A stretch of DNA of 64,000 bases, taken from contig NZ_MEDS01000025.1 in the NCBI RefSeq assembly GCF_001724135.1, positions 546,098 through 610,097 on the forward strand. The letters run 5' to 3'. This DNA is from Comamonas sp. SCN 65-56 (GTDB lineage: Bacteria; Pseudomonadota; Gammaproteobacteria; Burkholderiales; Burkholderiaceae_C). Below the pieces are notes generated by a model, which did not search any database, was not told the DNA's origin, and saw nothing but the letters and a program-made list of their open reading frames with translations. The translations under genes and the position numbers were made by a program. Shown here piece after piece: positions 37,746 through 48,893 of the stretch (position 1 is its first letter; each line of letters begins with the position of its first letter).

Positions 37746-38887
37746 GTCAGCTCCTTCGCGATGCCATCAAAACAAGAGCGAACTACGCTCGTGTAGCGGG
37801 CGTCGTCAAGCAAAAACGCATCATGACCATGCGGGGCGTCGATCTCCGCATAGCTCACGTCGCGGCGGTTCTCCAGCAACGCATGCACCAGCTCGCGCGA
37901 GCGCGCCGGGGCGAAGCGCCAGTCGGTGGAAAAGCTCACCAGCAAAAACCTGGCGCGCGCCACGGCGAGCGCCTGCGCCAGCTTGCCGCCGTGCGCACGC
38001 GCCGGGTCGAAGTAGTCCAGCGCGCGGGTGATGAGCAAATAGGTATTGGCGTCGAAGTAGTCGCTGAACTTGTCGCCCTGGTAACGCAGATAGCTCTCGA
38101 TCTGGAACTCCACCTCCTGCGTGCTGTAGTGGTAGTCCTCGCGCGCAACGCCATCCACCACCTCGCGCAGTGCACGCCCGAACTTGGCGTTCATCACGTC
38201 GTCGCTCAGGTAGGTGATGTGGCCGATCATGCGCGCGATGCGCAGCCCGCGCTTGGGCACCACGCCATGCTGGTAAAAATTGCCGCCGTGAAAATCCGGA
38301 TCAGTGACGATGGCGCGGCGTGCCACTTCGTTGAAGGCGATGTTCTCGGCCGTCAGGTTGGGCGCGCTGGCCACCACCACGGCGTGGCGCACGCGCTCCG
38401 GATACTGCAGCGTCCAACTCAAGGCCTGCATGCCGCCCAGGCTTCCGCCCATCACCGCCGCGAGCTGCGTGATGCCCAGGCGCTCGAGCAGCAGCGCCTG
38501 CGCGTTGACCCAGTCCTCCACCGTCATCACCGGGAAATCCGCGCCATAGACCTGGCCGGTATCGGGGTTCACGTGCATCGGCCCGGTCGAGCCAAAGCAC
38601 GAACCGGGGTTGTTGATGCCGATCACGAAGAAGCGGTTGGTATCCACGCTCTTGCCCGGGCCGATCATGTTGTCCCACCAGCCTTCGCTTTTCGGCTTGC
38701 CGGCGTAGCTGCCGGCGACATGGTGCGAGGCGTTGAGCGCGTGGCAGACCAGCACGGCATTGCTCTTGTCGGCGTTGAGTTCACCGTAGGTTTCGAAGGC
38801 GAGGTCGTACTCGCGCAGCACCGCGCCCGAGGTCAACGCCAGCGCCTCGGCAAAGTGCATGGACTGGGACTGTGCAATCAGCGGCAT
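37742..38887 (-). CDS. metX: Homoserine O-acyltransferase MetX
   Basis: Activates homoserine with an acetyl or succinyl group in methionine biosynthesis. It is an alpha/beta hydrolase of 381 residues with the nucleophile elbow [12 protein letters not shown], the [12 protein letters not shown] segment and the catalytic His in [10 protein letters not shown]. The ATG at 38887 ([16 protein letters not shown]) is chosen. A TTG at 38908 would place the terminator hairpin inside the gene. The ATG follows the hairpin's T-run by one base, with no clear ribosome-binding site, so expression must depend on the upstream riboswitch region. Whether acetyl- or succinyl-CoA is used cannot be settled here. Confidence 0.95.
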   Translation of the reverse strand: MPLIAQSQSMHFAEALALTSGAVLREYDLAFETYGELNADKSNAVLVCHALNASHHVAGSYAGKPKSEGWWDNMIGPGKSVDTNRFFVIGINNPGSCFGSTGPMHVNPDTGQVYGADFPVMTVEDWVNAQALLLERLGITQLAAVMGGSLGGMQALSWTLQYPERVRHAVVVASAPNLTAENIAFNEVARRAIVTDPDFHGGNFYQHGVVPKRGLRIARMIGHITYLSDDVMNAKFGRALREVVDGVAREDYHYSTQEVEFQIESYLRYQGDKFSDYFDANTYLLITRALDYFDPARAHGGKLAQALAVARARFLLVSFSTDWRFAPARSRELVHALLENRRDVSYAEIDAPHGHDAFLLDDARYTSVVRSCFDGIAKELT

Positions 38888-38888
38888 G

Positions 38889-38921
38889 AAAAAACCCGGC
38901 ATCGCCAAAAACGGGGCCGGG
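38889..38921 (-). terminator. Intrinsic terminator between the SAM-II riboswitch and metX
   Basis: On the minus strand CCCGGC (38921-38916) pairs with GCCGGG (38900-38895), followed by six T ending at 38889, one base before the metX ATG. Placed after the riboswitch, it is a likely attenuator. Confidence 0.8.
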
Positions 38922-38940
38922 CTTGCTGCGGATCGGTCAC

Positions 38941-38990
38941 GTCTTTAGCAGGATTTGTAAAGCGCCCGCAAGCGGTGCAAATCGGCGCAT
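38941..38990 (-). ncRNA. SAM-II riboswitch upstream of metX
   Basis: The minus-strand sequence follows the SAM-II (metA-type) consensus. The P1 arms are GCGC at 38988-38985 and 38965-38962, enclosing GATTTGCACCGCTTGCGG. Then come CAAAT and the diagnostic GCTAAAG (38949-38943) that forms the pseudoknot. It matches the crystallised SAM-II RNA element by element (GAUUU, ACCG, UUGC, GCGC, AAAU, GCUAAA). The position upstream of a methionine gene is as expected. SAM binding should repress metX-metW. Confidence 0.85.
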
Positions 38991-39019
38991 CGTGATGCGA
39001 GCCATTATGCCAAAGCGGA

Positions 39020-39721
39020 TCACCCCTGCGGTTGGCGCGGTGGTGGTGGAGCTCCGCCACCCAACCCGCCGCCGGGCACGGGTGTCGGCCAGCGCAGTGC
39101 CACGCCCTGCTCGCGCGCAAGCCGCGCCACATCGTCCGGGGTGTCGATATCGGTGGTGCAGCGCCCATGATCGAGCGTGAGCGTCTGGACTTCGCCGGCG
39201 TGCGCGCGGCGCCATTCGCGCACTCCTGTGGCACCGCGACCGTGCTCTATGGCCGCGCGCACGCTGGCCCCCAACACCAGCGGGTGGCCAGGCTGGCCCT
39301 GGTAGCTGGGCACGACCAGGTCGATGCCTGAGGCGCGCGCATGCCAGGCTTGCAGCACGGCTCGGAAATCGTCGGCCTCCAGCAGCGGCTGGTCGCCGAG
39401 CGTGACGACGATGGCCTGCAGCGACGGCGGCAATGCCGCAAGGCCATGGCACAGCGAGGACGCGGGGCCGTCGTCGGGTGCTGGATTGACGGCCCAGCGC
39501 AGCTGCGGGAATCGGGCTTGCGTGGGCTGCAGTACCGCGCGCAGCGCCTCCTGGTGGTGGCCGAGCACGACCACGACGGCGCTGGCACCCGCCAGCGACA
39601 GCAACCGTATCTGGCGCAGCAACAGCGGCTCGTCACCCCGCAGCAGCAGCGATTTGGGGCGCACTCCCATGCGCCGCCCGGCACCGGCGGCCATCACGAC
39701 GGCGCCGAACGGGTCCATCAC
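39020..39721 (-). CDS. MobA/MocA-like nucleotidyltransferase (molybdenum cofactor maturation)
   Basis: A 233-residue NTP transferase with the N-terminal nucleotide-binding motif AAGAGRRMGVRPKSLLL and the downstream VTLGDQPLLEADDF motif containing the metal-binding Asp. Relatives such as MocA attach CMP or GMP to molybdopterin. As the last gene of the molybdenum-hydroxylase operon it probably makes molybdopterin cytosine dinucleotide for the CoxL-like subunit. It ends in a Pro/Gly-rich tail (GGGLGGGAPPPPRQPQG). The SAM-II riboswitch begins 30 bases after its stop. Confidence 0.88.
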   Translation of the reverse strand: MMDPFGAVVMAAGAGRRMGVRPKSLLLRGDEPLLLRQIRLLSLAGASAVVVVLGHHQEALRAVLQPTQARFPQLRWAVNPAPDDGPASSLCHGLAALPPSLQAIVVTLGDQPLLEADDFRAVLQAWHARASGIDLVVPSYQGQPGHPLVLGASVRAAIEHGRGATGVREWRRAHAGEVQTLTLDHGRCTTDIDTPDDVARLAREQGVALRWPTPVPGGGLGGGAPPPPRQPQG

Positions 39722-39726
39722 TGCGC

Positions 39727-40785
39727 TCAGGCGTTCTCGTGCACGACGAAACAGACGTTGGCCGCGTCGTTGGGCGTGATGTCTTGCAAATCCTTCACGT
39801 GCGCCACATCGAGGTCACGTGGCAGTGGCACGCCGTTCTTGACCGCGAGAATTTCGGCCATCACGCTCACCGCGATCTCGGGCGGGGTCTTGCTGCCGAT
39901 GTAGATGCCGACCGGACCGCGCAGGTTTTGCATGCTTTCTTCGGTCTGATCAAGGTGCTCGATCATGCGCTGGTGGCGCAGCGCGCTGTTGCGCCGGCTG
40001 CCAATGGCGCCGATGTAAAAGGCCGGTGTCTCCAGCGCCTGCAGCAGCGCCAGGTCGTCGAGCTTGGGGTCGTGCGTGAGCGCGATCACGCAGGTGCGGC
40101 CGTCGGGCTTCATCTCGGCGACGGTGTCGTCCGGCATGGTCTTGACGAGGCGTGCACCGGGCACGCTCCAGCTGCCGGCGAATTCCTCGCGCGGATCGCA
40201 GACGGTGACGGAAAAGCCGCAGAACAGCGCCATGGTGGCGAGGTACTCGCTCATCTGCCCGGCACCGATGATGATCATGCGGTAGCCGGGGCCGAAGGTG
40301 TTCACCAACTCGTGGTCATTGACGATGAGGTCGGCAGGGTGCTCGCTGGGTTCCAGCGTCACGCTGCCATCAGCCAGACTGACGCGCCGGTGCATGAGGC
40401 GGCCCGCATCCAGCGACTGCAGCAACTCGCCCACCTTGGCACCGTCGGGGTCGAACTCCAGCATCACCTCGAGCGTGCCGCCGCAGGGCAGGCCGAAGCG
40501 GTGGGCTTCGTCGGCGGAGATGCCGTATTTGACGAACTGAGGCGGGCCGGCATGCGGCAGCGGGTCGGCGGTGCCGGGCTTGGTGTAGCGGTCGATCAAA
40601 TCGTATTCGATGCAGCCGCCTGAAACCGAACCGACCACGGCGCCATCCTGGCGCATGGCCATGATGCAGCCCACGGGCCGCGGTGATGAGCCCCAGGTGT
40701 GCACCACGGTGGCCAGCACGGCCGATTGGCCCTTCTCGCGCCAGTCGTGCACGGCGCGCAGGACGGTGACGTCAAGATTTTCCAT
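39727..40785 (-). CDS. XdhC-family molybdenum cofactor insertion/sulfuration chaperone
   Basis: A 352-residue XdhC/CoxI-type protein that in relatives binds molybdenum cofactor and promotes its sulfuration before insertion into xanthine-dehydrogenase-family enzymes. It shows the N-terminal motif GSVSGGCIEYDLI, a Rossmann-like domain (RMIIIGAGQMSEYLA), and conserved AIGSRRNSALRHQRM and GPVGIYIGSKTPPEIAVSV at the end. It lies 5 bases upstream of the MocA-like gene and downstream of the coxG-like gene. Confidence 0.92.
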   Translation of the reverse strand: MENLDVTVLRAVHDWREKGQSAVLATVVHTWGSSPRPVGCIMAMRQDGAVVGSVSGGCIEYDLIDRYTKPGTADPLPHAGPPQFVKYGISADEAHRFGLPCGGTLEVMLEFDPDGAKVGELLQSLDAGRLMHRRVSLADGSVTLEPSEHPADLIVNDHELVNTFGPGYRMIIIGAGQMSEYLATMALFCGFSVTVCDPREEFAGSWSVPGARLVKTMPDDTVAEMKPDGRTCVIALTHDPKLDDLALLQALETPAFYIGAIGSRRNSALRHQRMIEHLDQTEESMQNLRGPVGIYIGSKTPPEIAVSVMAEILAVKNGVPLPRDLDVAHVKDLQDITPNDAANVCFVVHENA

Positions 40786-40811
40786 AATGCAACACTCCTT
40801 TCACCCGCCTT

Positions 40812-41393
40812 TCAACGCAGCGCGAAATAGCCGCCGATCACGATCACCGCGATGACGATCCAGACCCAGGCCGGGATGCCGCCGCCGCTTTCCGGTGCGG
40901 CCGGTGCCGGCACGGCGGCCGGCGCGCCTGCGGCCGGTGCCGGCGCAGGGTGCAGGCGCTGCAGCTCTTCATCGAAACGGGCGAAGAATTTTTCAGCCAT
41001 CTGCTTGGCTACACCGTCGATCAGCCGCTGCCCGACTTGCGCGATCTTGCCGCCCACGCTGGCAGTGACGGTATAGCCCAATTCGCAGCCGCCGTCCTTG
41101 GGCGTCAAAGTAACCTTGGAGGTGCCCTTGCCAAAACCGGCCGGGCCGCCATTGCCTTCGAAAGTAAGCGTATAGCTGTTCGGCGCCTGGATGTCCGACA
41201 GCTGGATCGCGCCCTTGAACTTGGCGCTGACGGGGCCGATCTTGATCGCCGTCACCACGTCGTAAGCGTTTTCGCCCGTGGCGGTGATGCTGTCGCAGCC
41301 CGGAATGCACTCCTTGAGCACGTCGGGGTTGTTCAGCGCGTCCCAGGCCTGCTGCTGGGTGGCGGCGAGCTGCCGCGAGCCTTGCATTTCCAT
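40812..41393 (-). CDS. CoxG-like SRPBCC-domain protein with C-terminal membrane anchor
   Basis: A 193-residue protein. Residues 1-150 match the CO dehydrogenase subunit G (SRPBCC/START) family, starting MEMQGSRQLAATQQQAWDALN with the CIPGCDSI motif. A Pro/Ala linker then leads to a C-terminal transmembrane helix (GIPAWVWIVIAVIVIGGYFAL). In Oligotropha CoxG is linked to recruiting CO dehydrogenase to the membrane, and the terminal anchor fits this. It lies between the coxE-like and xdhC-like genes in the operon. Confidence 0.92.
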   Translation of the reverse strand: MEMQGSRQLAATQQQAWDALNNPDVLKECIPGCDSITATGENAYDVVTAIKIGPVSAKFKGAIQLSDIQAPNSYTLTFEGNGGPAGFGKGTSKVTLTPKDGGCELGYTVTASVGGKIAQVGQRLIDGVAKQMAEKFFARFDEELQRLHPAPAPAAGAPAAVPAPAAPESGGGIPAWVWIVIAVIVIGGYFALR

Positions 41394-41417
41394 GTGTTTA
41401 CTCCTCGGTTTCAGTAG

Positions 41418-42674
41418 TTACTGTTTCAAAAGCTTGGCAATGGCGCCTGCCAGTTCCTGCAGACGGGTGATGTTGTGCACGGCCACCATGCCATCGGTGG
41501 CCTTGTGCAGTACGGCGGCGCCACGCGCTATCGGCTGGTAAGCGTCAAAGCGCAGCAGCGGGTTGAGCCAGAGAATCTTGCGCGTGTGGCGCTTGAGCCA
41601 GTCGAGCTCGCGTGTGAGCTCTTCGGGTTCCCCGGTATCCAGACCGTCGCTCACCAGCAGCACCAGCGTGCGCCGCCCCACCATGCGCCGCCAGTGGTGT
41701 TGGCGCAGCGTGGCCAGCGAGGCGCCCATGCGCGTGCCGCCGGCAAAATCCTGGATGCTGTGGCCGGCAAACACCAGCATGTCGTCGGTATCGGCGAGGC
41801 GAAAGGCGGGGCTCAGATCCGTCAACCCGGTGCCGAAGGCGAACACGTCGCGGCGCAGCGCCAGCGCCTGACCGCCGACCTGGGTGCGCATGGTGGCGCA
41901 GTGCAAAAACGCGAGCAGCAGGCGGGTGTAGCGCTCCATCGAGCCGGAAATGTCGACCAGCACCATCAAGGGCAGCGGCTGGCGGCGGCGCTGCAGGCGG
42001 TGCAGCGCCATCACGTCGCCGCCGCACTGGGCGGCCGCGCCCATGGTGCGGCGCCAGTGAATGCGCGCGCCGCGCGCGCCGGACTGGGTGCGCCGCGCCG
42101 CCACCGTGGGCAGGGGCAGCGGAATGTCGCGCACCAAGCGCTCGACCAACGTGTATTCGCTGGCGCTGAGCTGGTTGAAATCGGCCGCCTTGACGCGCGC
42201 CAGCTCGCTGGCGGTCATCGCCGCATCCAGGTCTATGGTTTGCTCGTCCCTGGGTTTGGCCTCGGGCTTGGGCGGCGCCAGGGCTTCGGAAACGCGCGGG
42301 CGCTGCTTGGGCCCCTTGGCCTTGCCCTCGGTCTTGGGCAGCATCTGCGCCAGCAGCTTGTTGGCCAGGCGCGGGTCTTTGAAGAACGCCTCGAACAGCT
42401 CGCGGAACACCCCGCGGTCCTGCTCGCGGCTGATCAGCACGGACTCCAGTGCCGCGGCGAAATCCTGCCGGTGCCGCACGCCCACGAGGTCGAGCGCCTG
42501 CTGCGCCAGCGCCATGCGCGCCGCGTCCATGGGCAGGCCGGCGCGCCGCAGCGTGCGGCAAAAGCCGCTCAGGTTGCCCGCCAGCTTGCCGGTGCGCGCG
42601 TCACCCAGTTGCGACACGCCCTTCCCCGCCGCCGGCGCTTCGGCCAGCCTGTCGTCAAGCGCGTCGTCGTTCAT
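41418..42674 (-). CDS. VWA-domain protein, CoxE-like
   Basis: A 418-residue protein with a C-terminal von Willebrand A domain carrying a MIDAS motif (VDISGSMERY). In CO dehydrogenase systems the VWA protein CoxE works with the AAA+ ATPase CoxD to mature the metal centre. The N-terminal 180 residues are rich in charged and Pro residues, as in the family. It lies 30 bases downstream of the MoxR-like ATPase gene, the conserved CoxD-CoxE pairing. Confidence 0.92.
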   Translation of the reverse strand: MNDDALDDRLAEAPAAGKGVSQLGDARTGKLAGNLSGFCRTLRRAGLPMDAARMALAQQALDLVGVRHRQDFAAALESVLISREQDRGVFRELFEAFFKDPRLANKLLAQMLPKTEGKAKGPKQRPRVSEALAPPKPEAKPRDEQTIDLDAAMTASELARVKAADFNQLSASEYTLVERLVRDIPLPLPTVAARRTQSGARGARIHWRRTMGAAAQCGGDVMALHRLQRRRQPLPLMVLVDISGSMERYTRLLLAFLHCATMRTQVGGQALALRRDVFAFGTGLTDLSPAFRLADTDDMLVFAGHSIQDFAGGTRMGASLATLRQHHWRRMVGRRTLVLLVSDGLDTGEPEELTRELDWLKRHTRKILWLNPLLRFDAYQPIARGAAVLHKATDGMVAVHNITRLQELAGAIAKLLKQ

Positions 42675-42704
42675 GGTGGCGTCCAGGGGCGTCAGCGCGG
42701 CGGA

Positions 42705-43652
42705 TCAGCCGGCCTGCGCCAGCTGCGCCGCCTGCTCGGCGGCCTGGAAGACATCGCTGGCCAATTCGCGGTTGAGCGCCGCGACATCGTCGCGTTGCTT
42801 GAACAGGATGCCGGCGGTTTCCACCGCCACTTCGGGGTCCAGCACCACGGTGTCCAGCGCCACCAGGGCGCGCGCCCACTCCACGGTCTCGGCAATGCCC
42901 GGGGCGCGCTGAAAGCGTTCGCCATAGGGCTGGCCGCGCAGCTGCTGCACAAAGCCCGCGACCTGATCCGCCAGGCGCTTGGGGGCTTCGGGCACCAGCG
43001 CGCGCACGATGGCGAGTTCGCGCTCGCGCTCGGGGTAGTCGAGCCAGTGGTAGAGGCAGCGGCGCTTGACTGCGTCATTGAGCTCTCGCGTGCGGTTGCT
43101 GGTGAGGATGGTGACCGGCGGCACCTTGGCGCGCACCGTGCCCAGCTCGGGAATGCTGACCTGGTATTCGCCCAGGTACTCCAGCAGAAAGGCCTCGAAC
43201 GGCTCATCGGCGCGATCGACCTCGTCGATCAACAGCAGTGCGCCGGGCTCGGGGGTTTCCAGCGCCTGCAGCAGCGGACGGCGCACCAGGTAGCGTGGCT
43301 GGTAGACCTCCTGCTCCAGCTCGGAGGTCGACGCCGTGCCTTCGGCCGCGCGCAGGTGTAGCAACTGCGCGGCGTAATTCCATTCGTAGAGTGCCTCGCG
43401 CTGCTCCAGGCCGTCAAAACACTGCAGGCGCAGCATCTGCCGGCCCAGCACGCGCGCAAGCGCTTTCGCCAGCTCGGTCTTGCCAACGCCGGGTTCGCCC
43501 TCCAGCAACAAGGGACGCTGCAGCTTGAATGCCAGAAAGACCGCGGTGGCGAGGCGCCGGTCGGCGTAGTAGCCGACGGATTCCAGCGATGCGATCAATG
43601 CATCGATCGAATCGCACGAACAAGGATCCAGAGGGGCAGATGAGGCATTCAT
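42705..43652 (-). CDS. MoxR-type AAA+ ATPase, CoxD-like
   Basis: A 315-residue AAA+ ATPase with Walker A GEPGVGKTELAKAL, Walker B ALLLIDEVDRADEPFEAF and sensor 1 VTILTSNRTRELNDA. MoxR ATPases act as chaperones for metal-cofactor insertion together with VWA proteins; CoxD is the form used for CO dehydrogenase-type enzymes. A terminator upstream (43769-43797) suggests the accessory genes are partly uncoupled from coxSLM or have their own promoter in 43653-43768. Confidence 0.93.
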   Translation of the reverse strand: MNASSAPLDPCSCDSIDALIASLESVGYYADRRLATAVFLAFKLQRPLLLEGEPGVGKTELAKALARVLGRQMLRLQCFDGLEQREALYEWNYAAQLLHLRAAEGTASTSELEQEVYQPRYLVRRPLLQALETPEPGALLLIDEVDRADEPFEAFLLEYLGEYQVSIPELGTVRAKVPPVTILTSNRTRELNDAVKRRCLYHWLDYPERERELAIVRALVPEAPKRLADQVAGFVQQLRGQPYGERFQRAPGIAETVEWARALVALDTVVLDPEVAVETAGILFKQRDDVAALNRELASDVFQAAEQAAQLAQAG

Positions 43653-43768
43653 GGGACATTACGGCCGAAGCGAGTCGACTATCAAATCATGAGCTGTGTG
43701 CGCAGCATTGACGGGTGCAAAAGCCGAAAACCACTCTATCTGCTCGCGGCCCATTGAAAAGGCTTGTT

Positions 43769-43797
43769 CAAAAAGTCAGGCGGCAGGGGCCGCCTGA
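43769..43797 (-). terminator. Intrinsic terminator after the coxM-like gene
   Basis: A perfect 9-base stem (TCAGGCGGC 43776-43784 with GCCGCCTGA 43789-43797, loop of 4) is followed on the minus strand by CTTTTTG. It lies about 40 bases after the coxM-like stop and would end or attenuate the S-L-M transcript before the accessory genes. Confidence 0.8.
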
Positions 43798-43837
43798 AGA
43801 ACCCCTCCTCCGCCCGGAGGAAGAGTTGGAGGAGCCA

Positions 43838-44629
43838 TCAGGCGAGGGCCTTGGCGACGGCACGCTGCGTCATCACGCCCACGAGGTGGGCGCGGTAGGC
43901 GCTGGAGCCATGCAGGTCGCTGGACATCTCGCCCGCATCGGTCTTGACGTTGGCGACCGCCGCCGGTGCGAAGCTGCCATTCAATGCCGCTTCCATGCCG
44001 GCATGGCGGAACACGCCATTGCCTGCACCCGTGACGGCGACACGCGTGCCCCCGTCGGTCTGCGCGACGAACACGCCGATGAGCGCGAACAGCGAAGCCG
44101 GCTGCGGAAACTTGACGTAGGCCGCCTTCTTCGGGATCGGGAAGCTCACCGCGGTGATCAGCTCGCCCTCATCCAGCGCGGTGGTGAACAAGCCTTGGAA
44201 AAAGTCGTCGGCCTTGATCTCGCGCTTGTTGGTGCGCACGGTGGCGCCCAGCGCCATCAGCGCCGCCGGGTAATCGGCCGCCGGGTCGTTGTTAGCGACC
44301 GAGCCGCCGATCGTTCCGCGGGCGCGCACCTGCTTGTCGCCAATGCCGCTGGCCAGGGCGGCCAGCGCGGGGATGGCGGCCTTGACTTCGGCACTTTCGG
44401 CGACGTCGGCATGCAGCGTCATGGCGCCGATGACGATGGCGTTGCCGTCGCGGCGGATGCCCTTGAGGTCGGCAATCGCGCCGAGGTCGACGATTTGCTC
44501 GGGCGCCGCCAGGCGCAGCTTCATCGAGGCGAGCAGGGTCTGGCCGCCGGCCAGCAGCTTGCCGCCGGCCTGTGCCAGCTTGGCTGCGTCGGCCTGGCTG
44601 GCGGGACGCTCATAAGTGAATGCGTACAT
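43838..44629 (-). CDS. Molybdenum hydroxylase FAD-binding medium subunit (CoxM-like)
   Basis: A 263-residue FAD subunit of the xanthine dehydrogenase/CO dehydrogenase family. It shows the two FAD motifs, [13 protein letters not shown] near residue 25 and [21 protein letters not shown] near residue 105. It transfers electrons from the 2Fe-2S subunit to an acceptor. The ATG at 44629 follows GGAGACAGC. It is third in the S-L-M order, which is typical of form II enzymes. Confidence 0.93.
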   Translation of the reverse strand: MYAFTYERPASQADAAKLAQAGGKLLAGGQTLLASMKLRLAAPEQIVDLGAIADLKGIRRDGNAIVIGAMTLHADVAESAEVKAAIPALAALASGIGDKQVRARGTIGGSVANNDPAADYPAALMALGATVRTNKREIKADDFFQGLFTTALDEGELITAVSFPIPKKAAYVKFPQPASLFALIGVFVAQTDGGTRVAVTGAGNGVFRHAGMEAALNGSFAPAAVANVKTDAGEMSSDLHGSSAYRAHLVGVMTQRAVAKALA

Positions 44630-44642
44630 GTGCTGTCTCCTA

Positions 44643-47015
<2,373 letters not shown>

Positions 47016-47036
47016 GGTGTGTCTCCTTTCGTGCCG

Positions 47037-47504
47037 TCAGGCGGTCATGGTCTTCTGGGCGGTCTGCACGGCCTTGACGATGTTCTGGTAGCCGGTGCAG
47101 CGGCAGATATTGCCTTCGAGCAGGTCGCGTATCTCGTGCTCGGTGGCGTTGGGGTGGTGCTTGATCAGGTCGATCGAGCTCATCACCATGCCGGGGGTGC
47201 AGAAGCCGCATTGCAGGCCGTGGCACTCCTTGAACGCGGCTTGCATCGGGTGCAGCGAGCCATCGGCAGGCGTGATGCCTTCGATGGTGGTGACCTCTGC
47301 GCCCTGCATCTGCGCCACCAGCGTGTTGCAGGCCTTGATGGAACGGCCATTGGCGATCACGGTGCAGGCGCCGCACTGGGCCGTGTCGCAGCCCTGGTGC
47401 GTGCCGGTCAGGCGCAGATGCTCGCGGATGTATTCCACCAGCAGTGTGTTGGGCGGCACGTCGGCAGTGACTGCCTGGCCATTGACCTTGAGCTCGACTT
47501 TCAT
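47037..47504 (-). CDS. Molybdenum hydroxylase 2Fe-2S small subunit (CoxS-like)
   Basis: A 155-residue subunit with two [2Fe-2S] clusters: a plant-ferredoxin-type N-terminal site ([12 protein letters not shown], with a further Cys at KACNTL) and a helical C-terminal site ([10 protein letters not shown] and CRCTGYQNI). It passes electrons from the molybdenum centre to FAD. The ATG at 47504 follows GGAGACACTTCC; the frame is open upstream but would overlap the sigma-54-type promoter, so the shorter start is preferred. It is the first gene of the operon. Confidence 0.95.
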   Translation of the reverse strand: MKVELKVNGQAVTADVPPNTLLVEYIREHLRLTGTHQGCDTAQCGACTVIANGRSIKACNTLVAQMQGAEVTTIEGITPADGSLHPMQAAFKECHGLQCGFCTPGMVMSSIDLIKHHPNATEHEIRDLLEGNICRCTGYQNIVKAVQTAQKTMTA

Positions 47505-47641
47505 CGGAAGTGTCTCCTCGTTATGAAAAACAGAAGTTTCTAAGCGAAACCCTACCATTGGATAACAACATGCTCCACCTTGCGACAGGTGAAACCCTTG
47601 CTTGTGCTGCAGCCGTGCAGATGGAGCAGGTGAGGGGTATA

Positions 47642-47657
47642 TGCAGAATCCGTGCCA
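47642..47657 (-). promoter_or_regulatory. Sigma-54 (RpoN)-type promoter for the coxSLM-like operon
   Basis: The minus strand reads TGGCACGGATTCTGCA, matching the -24/-12 consensus TGGCACG-N4-TTGCA with one mismatch and exactly 10 bases between GG and GC. It predicts a start near 47630 and a leader of about 125 bases before the coxS-like ATG. The 342-base gap 47505-47846 otherwise holds no gene. Repeated GTGCAGCGG-like words at 47800-47825 could be enhancer sites, but this is weak. Confidence 0.7.
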
Positions 47658-47846
47658 CCCGTTGCACACCGCGGGTGACGGTGTTCGCTCTCTGGCTACC
47701 TTGACCCATCCGAGCCGCAGTCCAGCCCATTGTGCTACGTCCGCAACCGGCGTGTATCGTTTTGGCTCAGGCGGGAAAAGTGTCTCGGAAGTGGACAGTG
47801 CAGCGGCGGGTGCGGTGCAGCGCAGCAGCCCGCCGAGACGTGCCTT

Positions 47847-48761
47847 TCAGCGCTGCGGAAAAGCCGTCAGCAGCGCGTCGCGCGTGATCAGGAGCACCTG
47901 ATCGCTGCCTGCGCTGGTGGGCAGCCAGAACACGGGCAATTGCGGGAATGCGGCCTCGAAGTGCGCGCGCTCGTTGCCGATCTCCAGCACCAGCACCGCG
48001 TCCTCGCTCATGCAGGCCGGGGCGTCATGCAGCAGGCGGCGGATGAAATCCATGCCGTCCAAGCCGCCCTCCAGCGCCAGCGCGGGCTCGGCCCGGTATT
48101 CCAGCGGCAACCGCGCCATGCTCTGCGCATTCACATAGGGCGGATTGCACAGGATCAAATCCCACGGGCCGGGGCAGCGCGCCAGGCCATCGGATTCGAC
48201 GAGTCGCACGCGCACTTGCAGGCCGTGCTTTTCAACATTGATGCGCGCCACCGCCAGCGCGTCGGGCGAGAGATCGGCGCCGCACACCTGCACCTCGGGC
48301 CAGGCCATGGCCGCGAGAATGGCGAGGCTGCCGTTGCCGGTGCACAGGTCCAGCACCTGACGGGTTTCATCGCTCAGCCAGGGGTCGATGGTCGCATCGG
48401 CGATCAGCTCGGCGATAAAGCTGCGCGGCACGATGGCGCGCTCATCGACGTAAAACGGCACGCCCGCCAGCCAGGCCTCACGCGTGAGGTAGGCGGCGGG
48501 CTGGCGGGTGGCGATGCGTTCTTCAAAAAGAGAAGCTGCTAGCGCTTTCTGGTCGGGCGTTAAAGCCTGATTTTTTATTGAATTTACTTCATCACCCAAG
48601 GGACTATCCAGCGGCAGGCCCAGGCTCCACAGCACCAGCCACGCGGCCTCGTCACGGGCATTGGTCGTGCCGTGACCGAAGACGACGCCCGCCTCCGCCA
48701 GGCCCGCCGCGCCCGCTTCGATCAGCGCGCCAATCGTGGTGGTGTCGTCCGGCATCGTCAT
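47847..48761 (-). CDS. prmB: 50S ribosomal protein L3 glutamine methyltransferase PrmB
   Basis: SAM-dependent N5-glutamine methyltransferase of the HemK/PrmB group. The 304-residue protein has motif I VLDLCTGNGSLAILAA and the catalytic NPPY (LILCNPPYVNAQ). The PrmB-like start of the catalytic domain includes GVPFYVDERAIVPRSF. It is distinguished from PrmC by the longer N-terminus and by CTGNGS in motif I. ATGs at 48761 and 48755 are both plausible. A dispersed repeat (48523-48582) is read in frame within the N-terminal domain (QKALAASLFEE). Confidence 0.92.
   Translation of the reverse strand: MTMPDDTTTIGALIEAGAAGLAEAGVVFGHGTTNARDEAAWLVLWSLGLPLDSPLGDEVNSIKNQALTPDQKALAASLFEERIATRQPAAYLTREAWLAGVPFYVDERAIVPRSFIAELIADATIDPWLSDETRQVLDLCTGNGSLAILAAMAWPEVQVCGADLSPDALAVARINVEKHGLQVRVRLVESDGLARCPGPWDLILCNPPYVNAQSMARLPLEYRAEPALALEGGLDGMDFIRRLLHDAPACMSEDAVLVLEIGNERAHFEAAFPQLPVFWLPTSAGSDQVLLITRDALLTAFPQR
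48523..48582 (-). repeat. Dispersed palindromic repeat inside prmB
   Basis: On the minus strand the repeat runs from a T/A-rich end (TTCAATAAAAAATCAGGC) through AAAGCGCTAGCAGCT. It shares the core with the copies in rsmA, iorA and livHM and is read as K-A-L-A-A, in the same frame as those copies. Confidence 0.6.
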
Positions 48762-48893
48762 TGCGGCACTCCCTGTCTGAGTTGAGATCGCCAGATATGA
48801 TCCCGGTGCGCACGCCGTCTTGTCGTCGAGCTTAGCGGACCGTGTTTCGTACACGCTCATCTTCGTCTTGCTTCTTTGGCCGCGTGCGCATCC

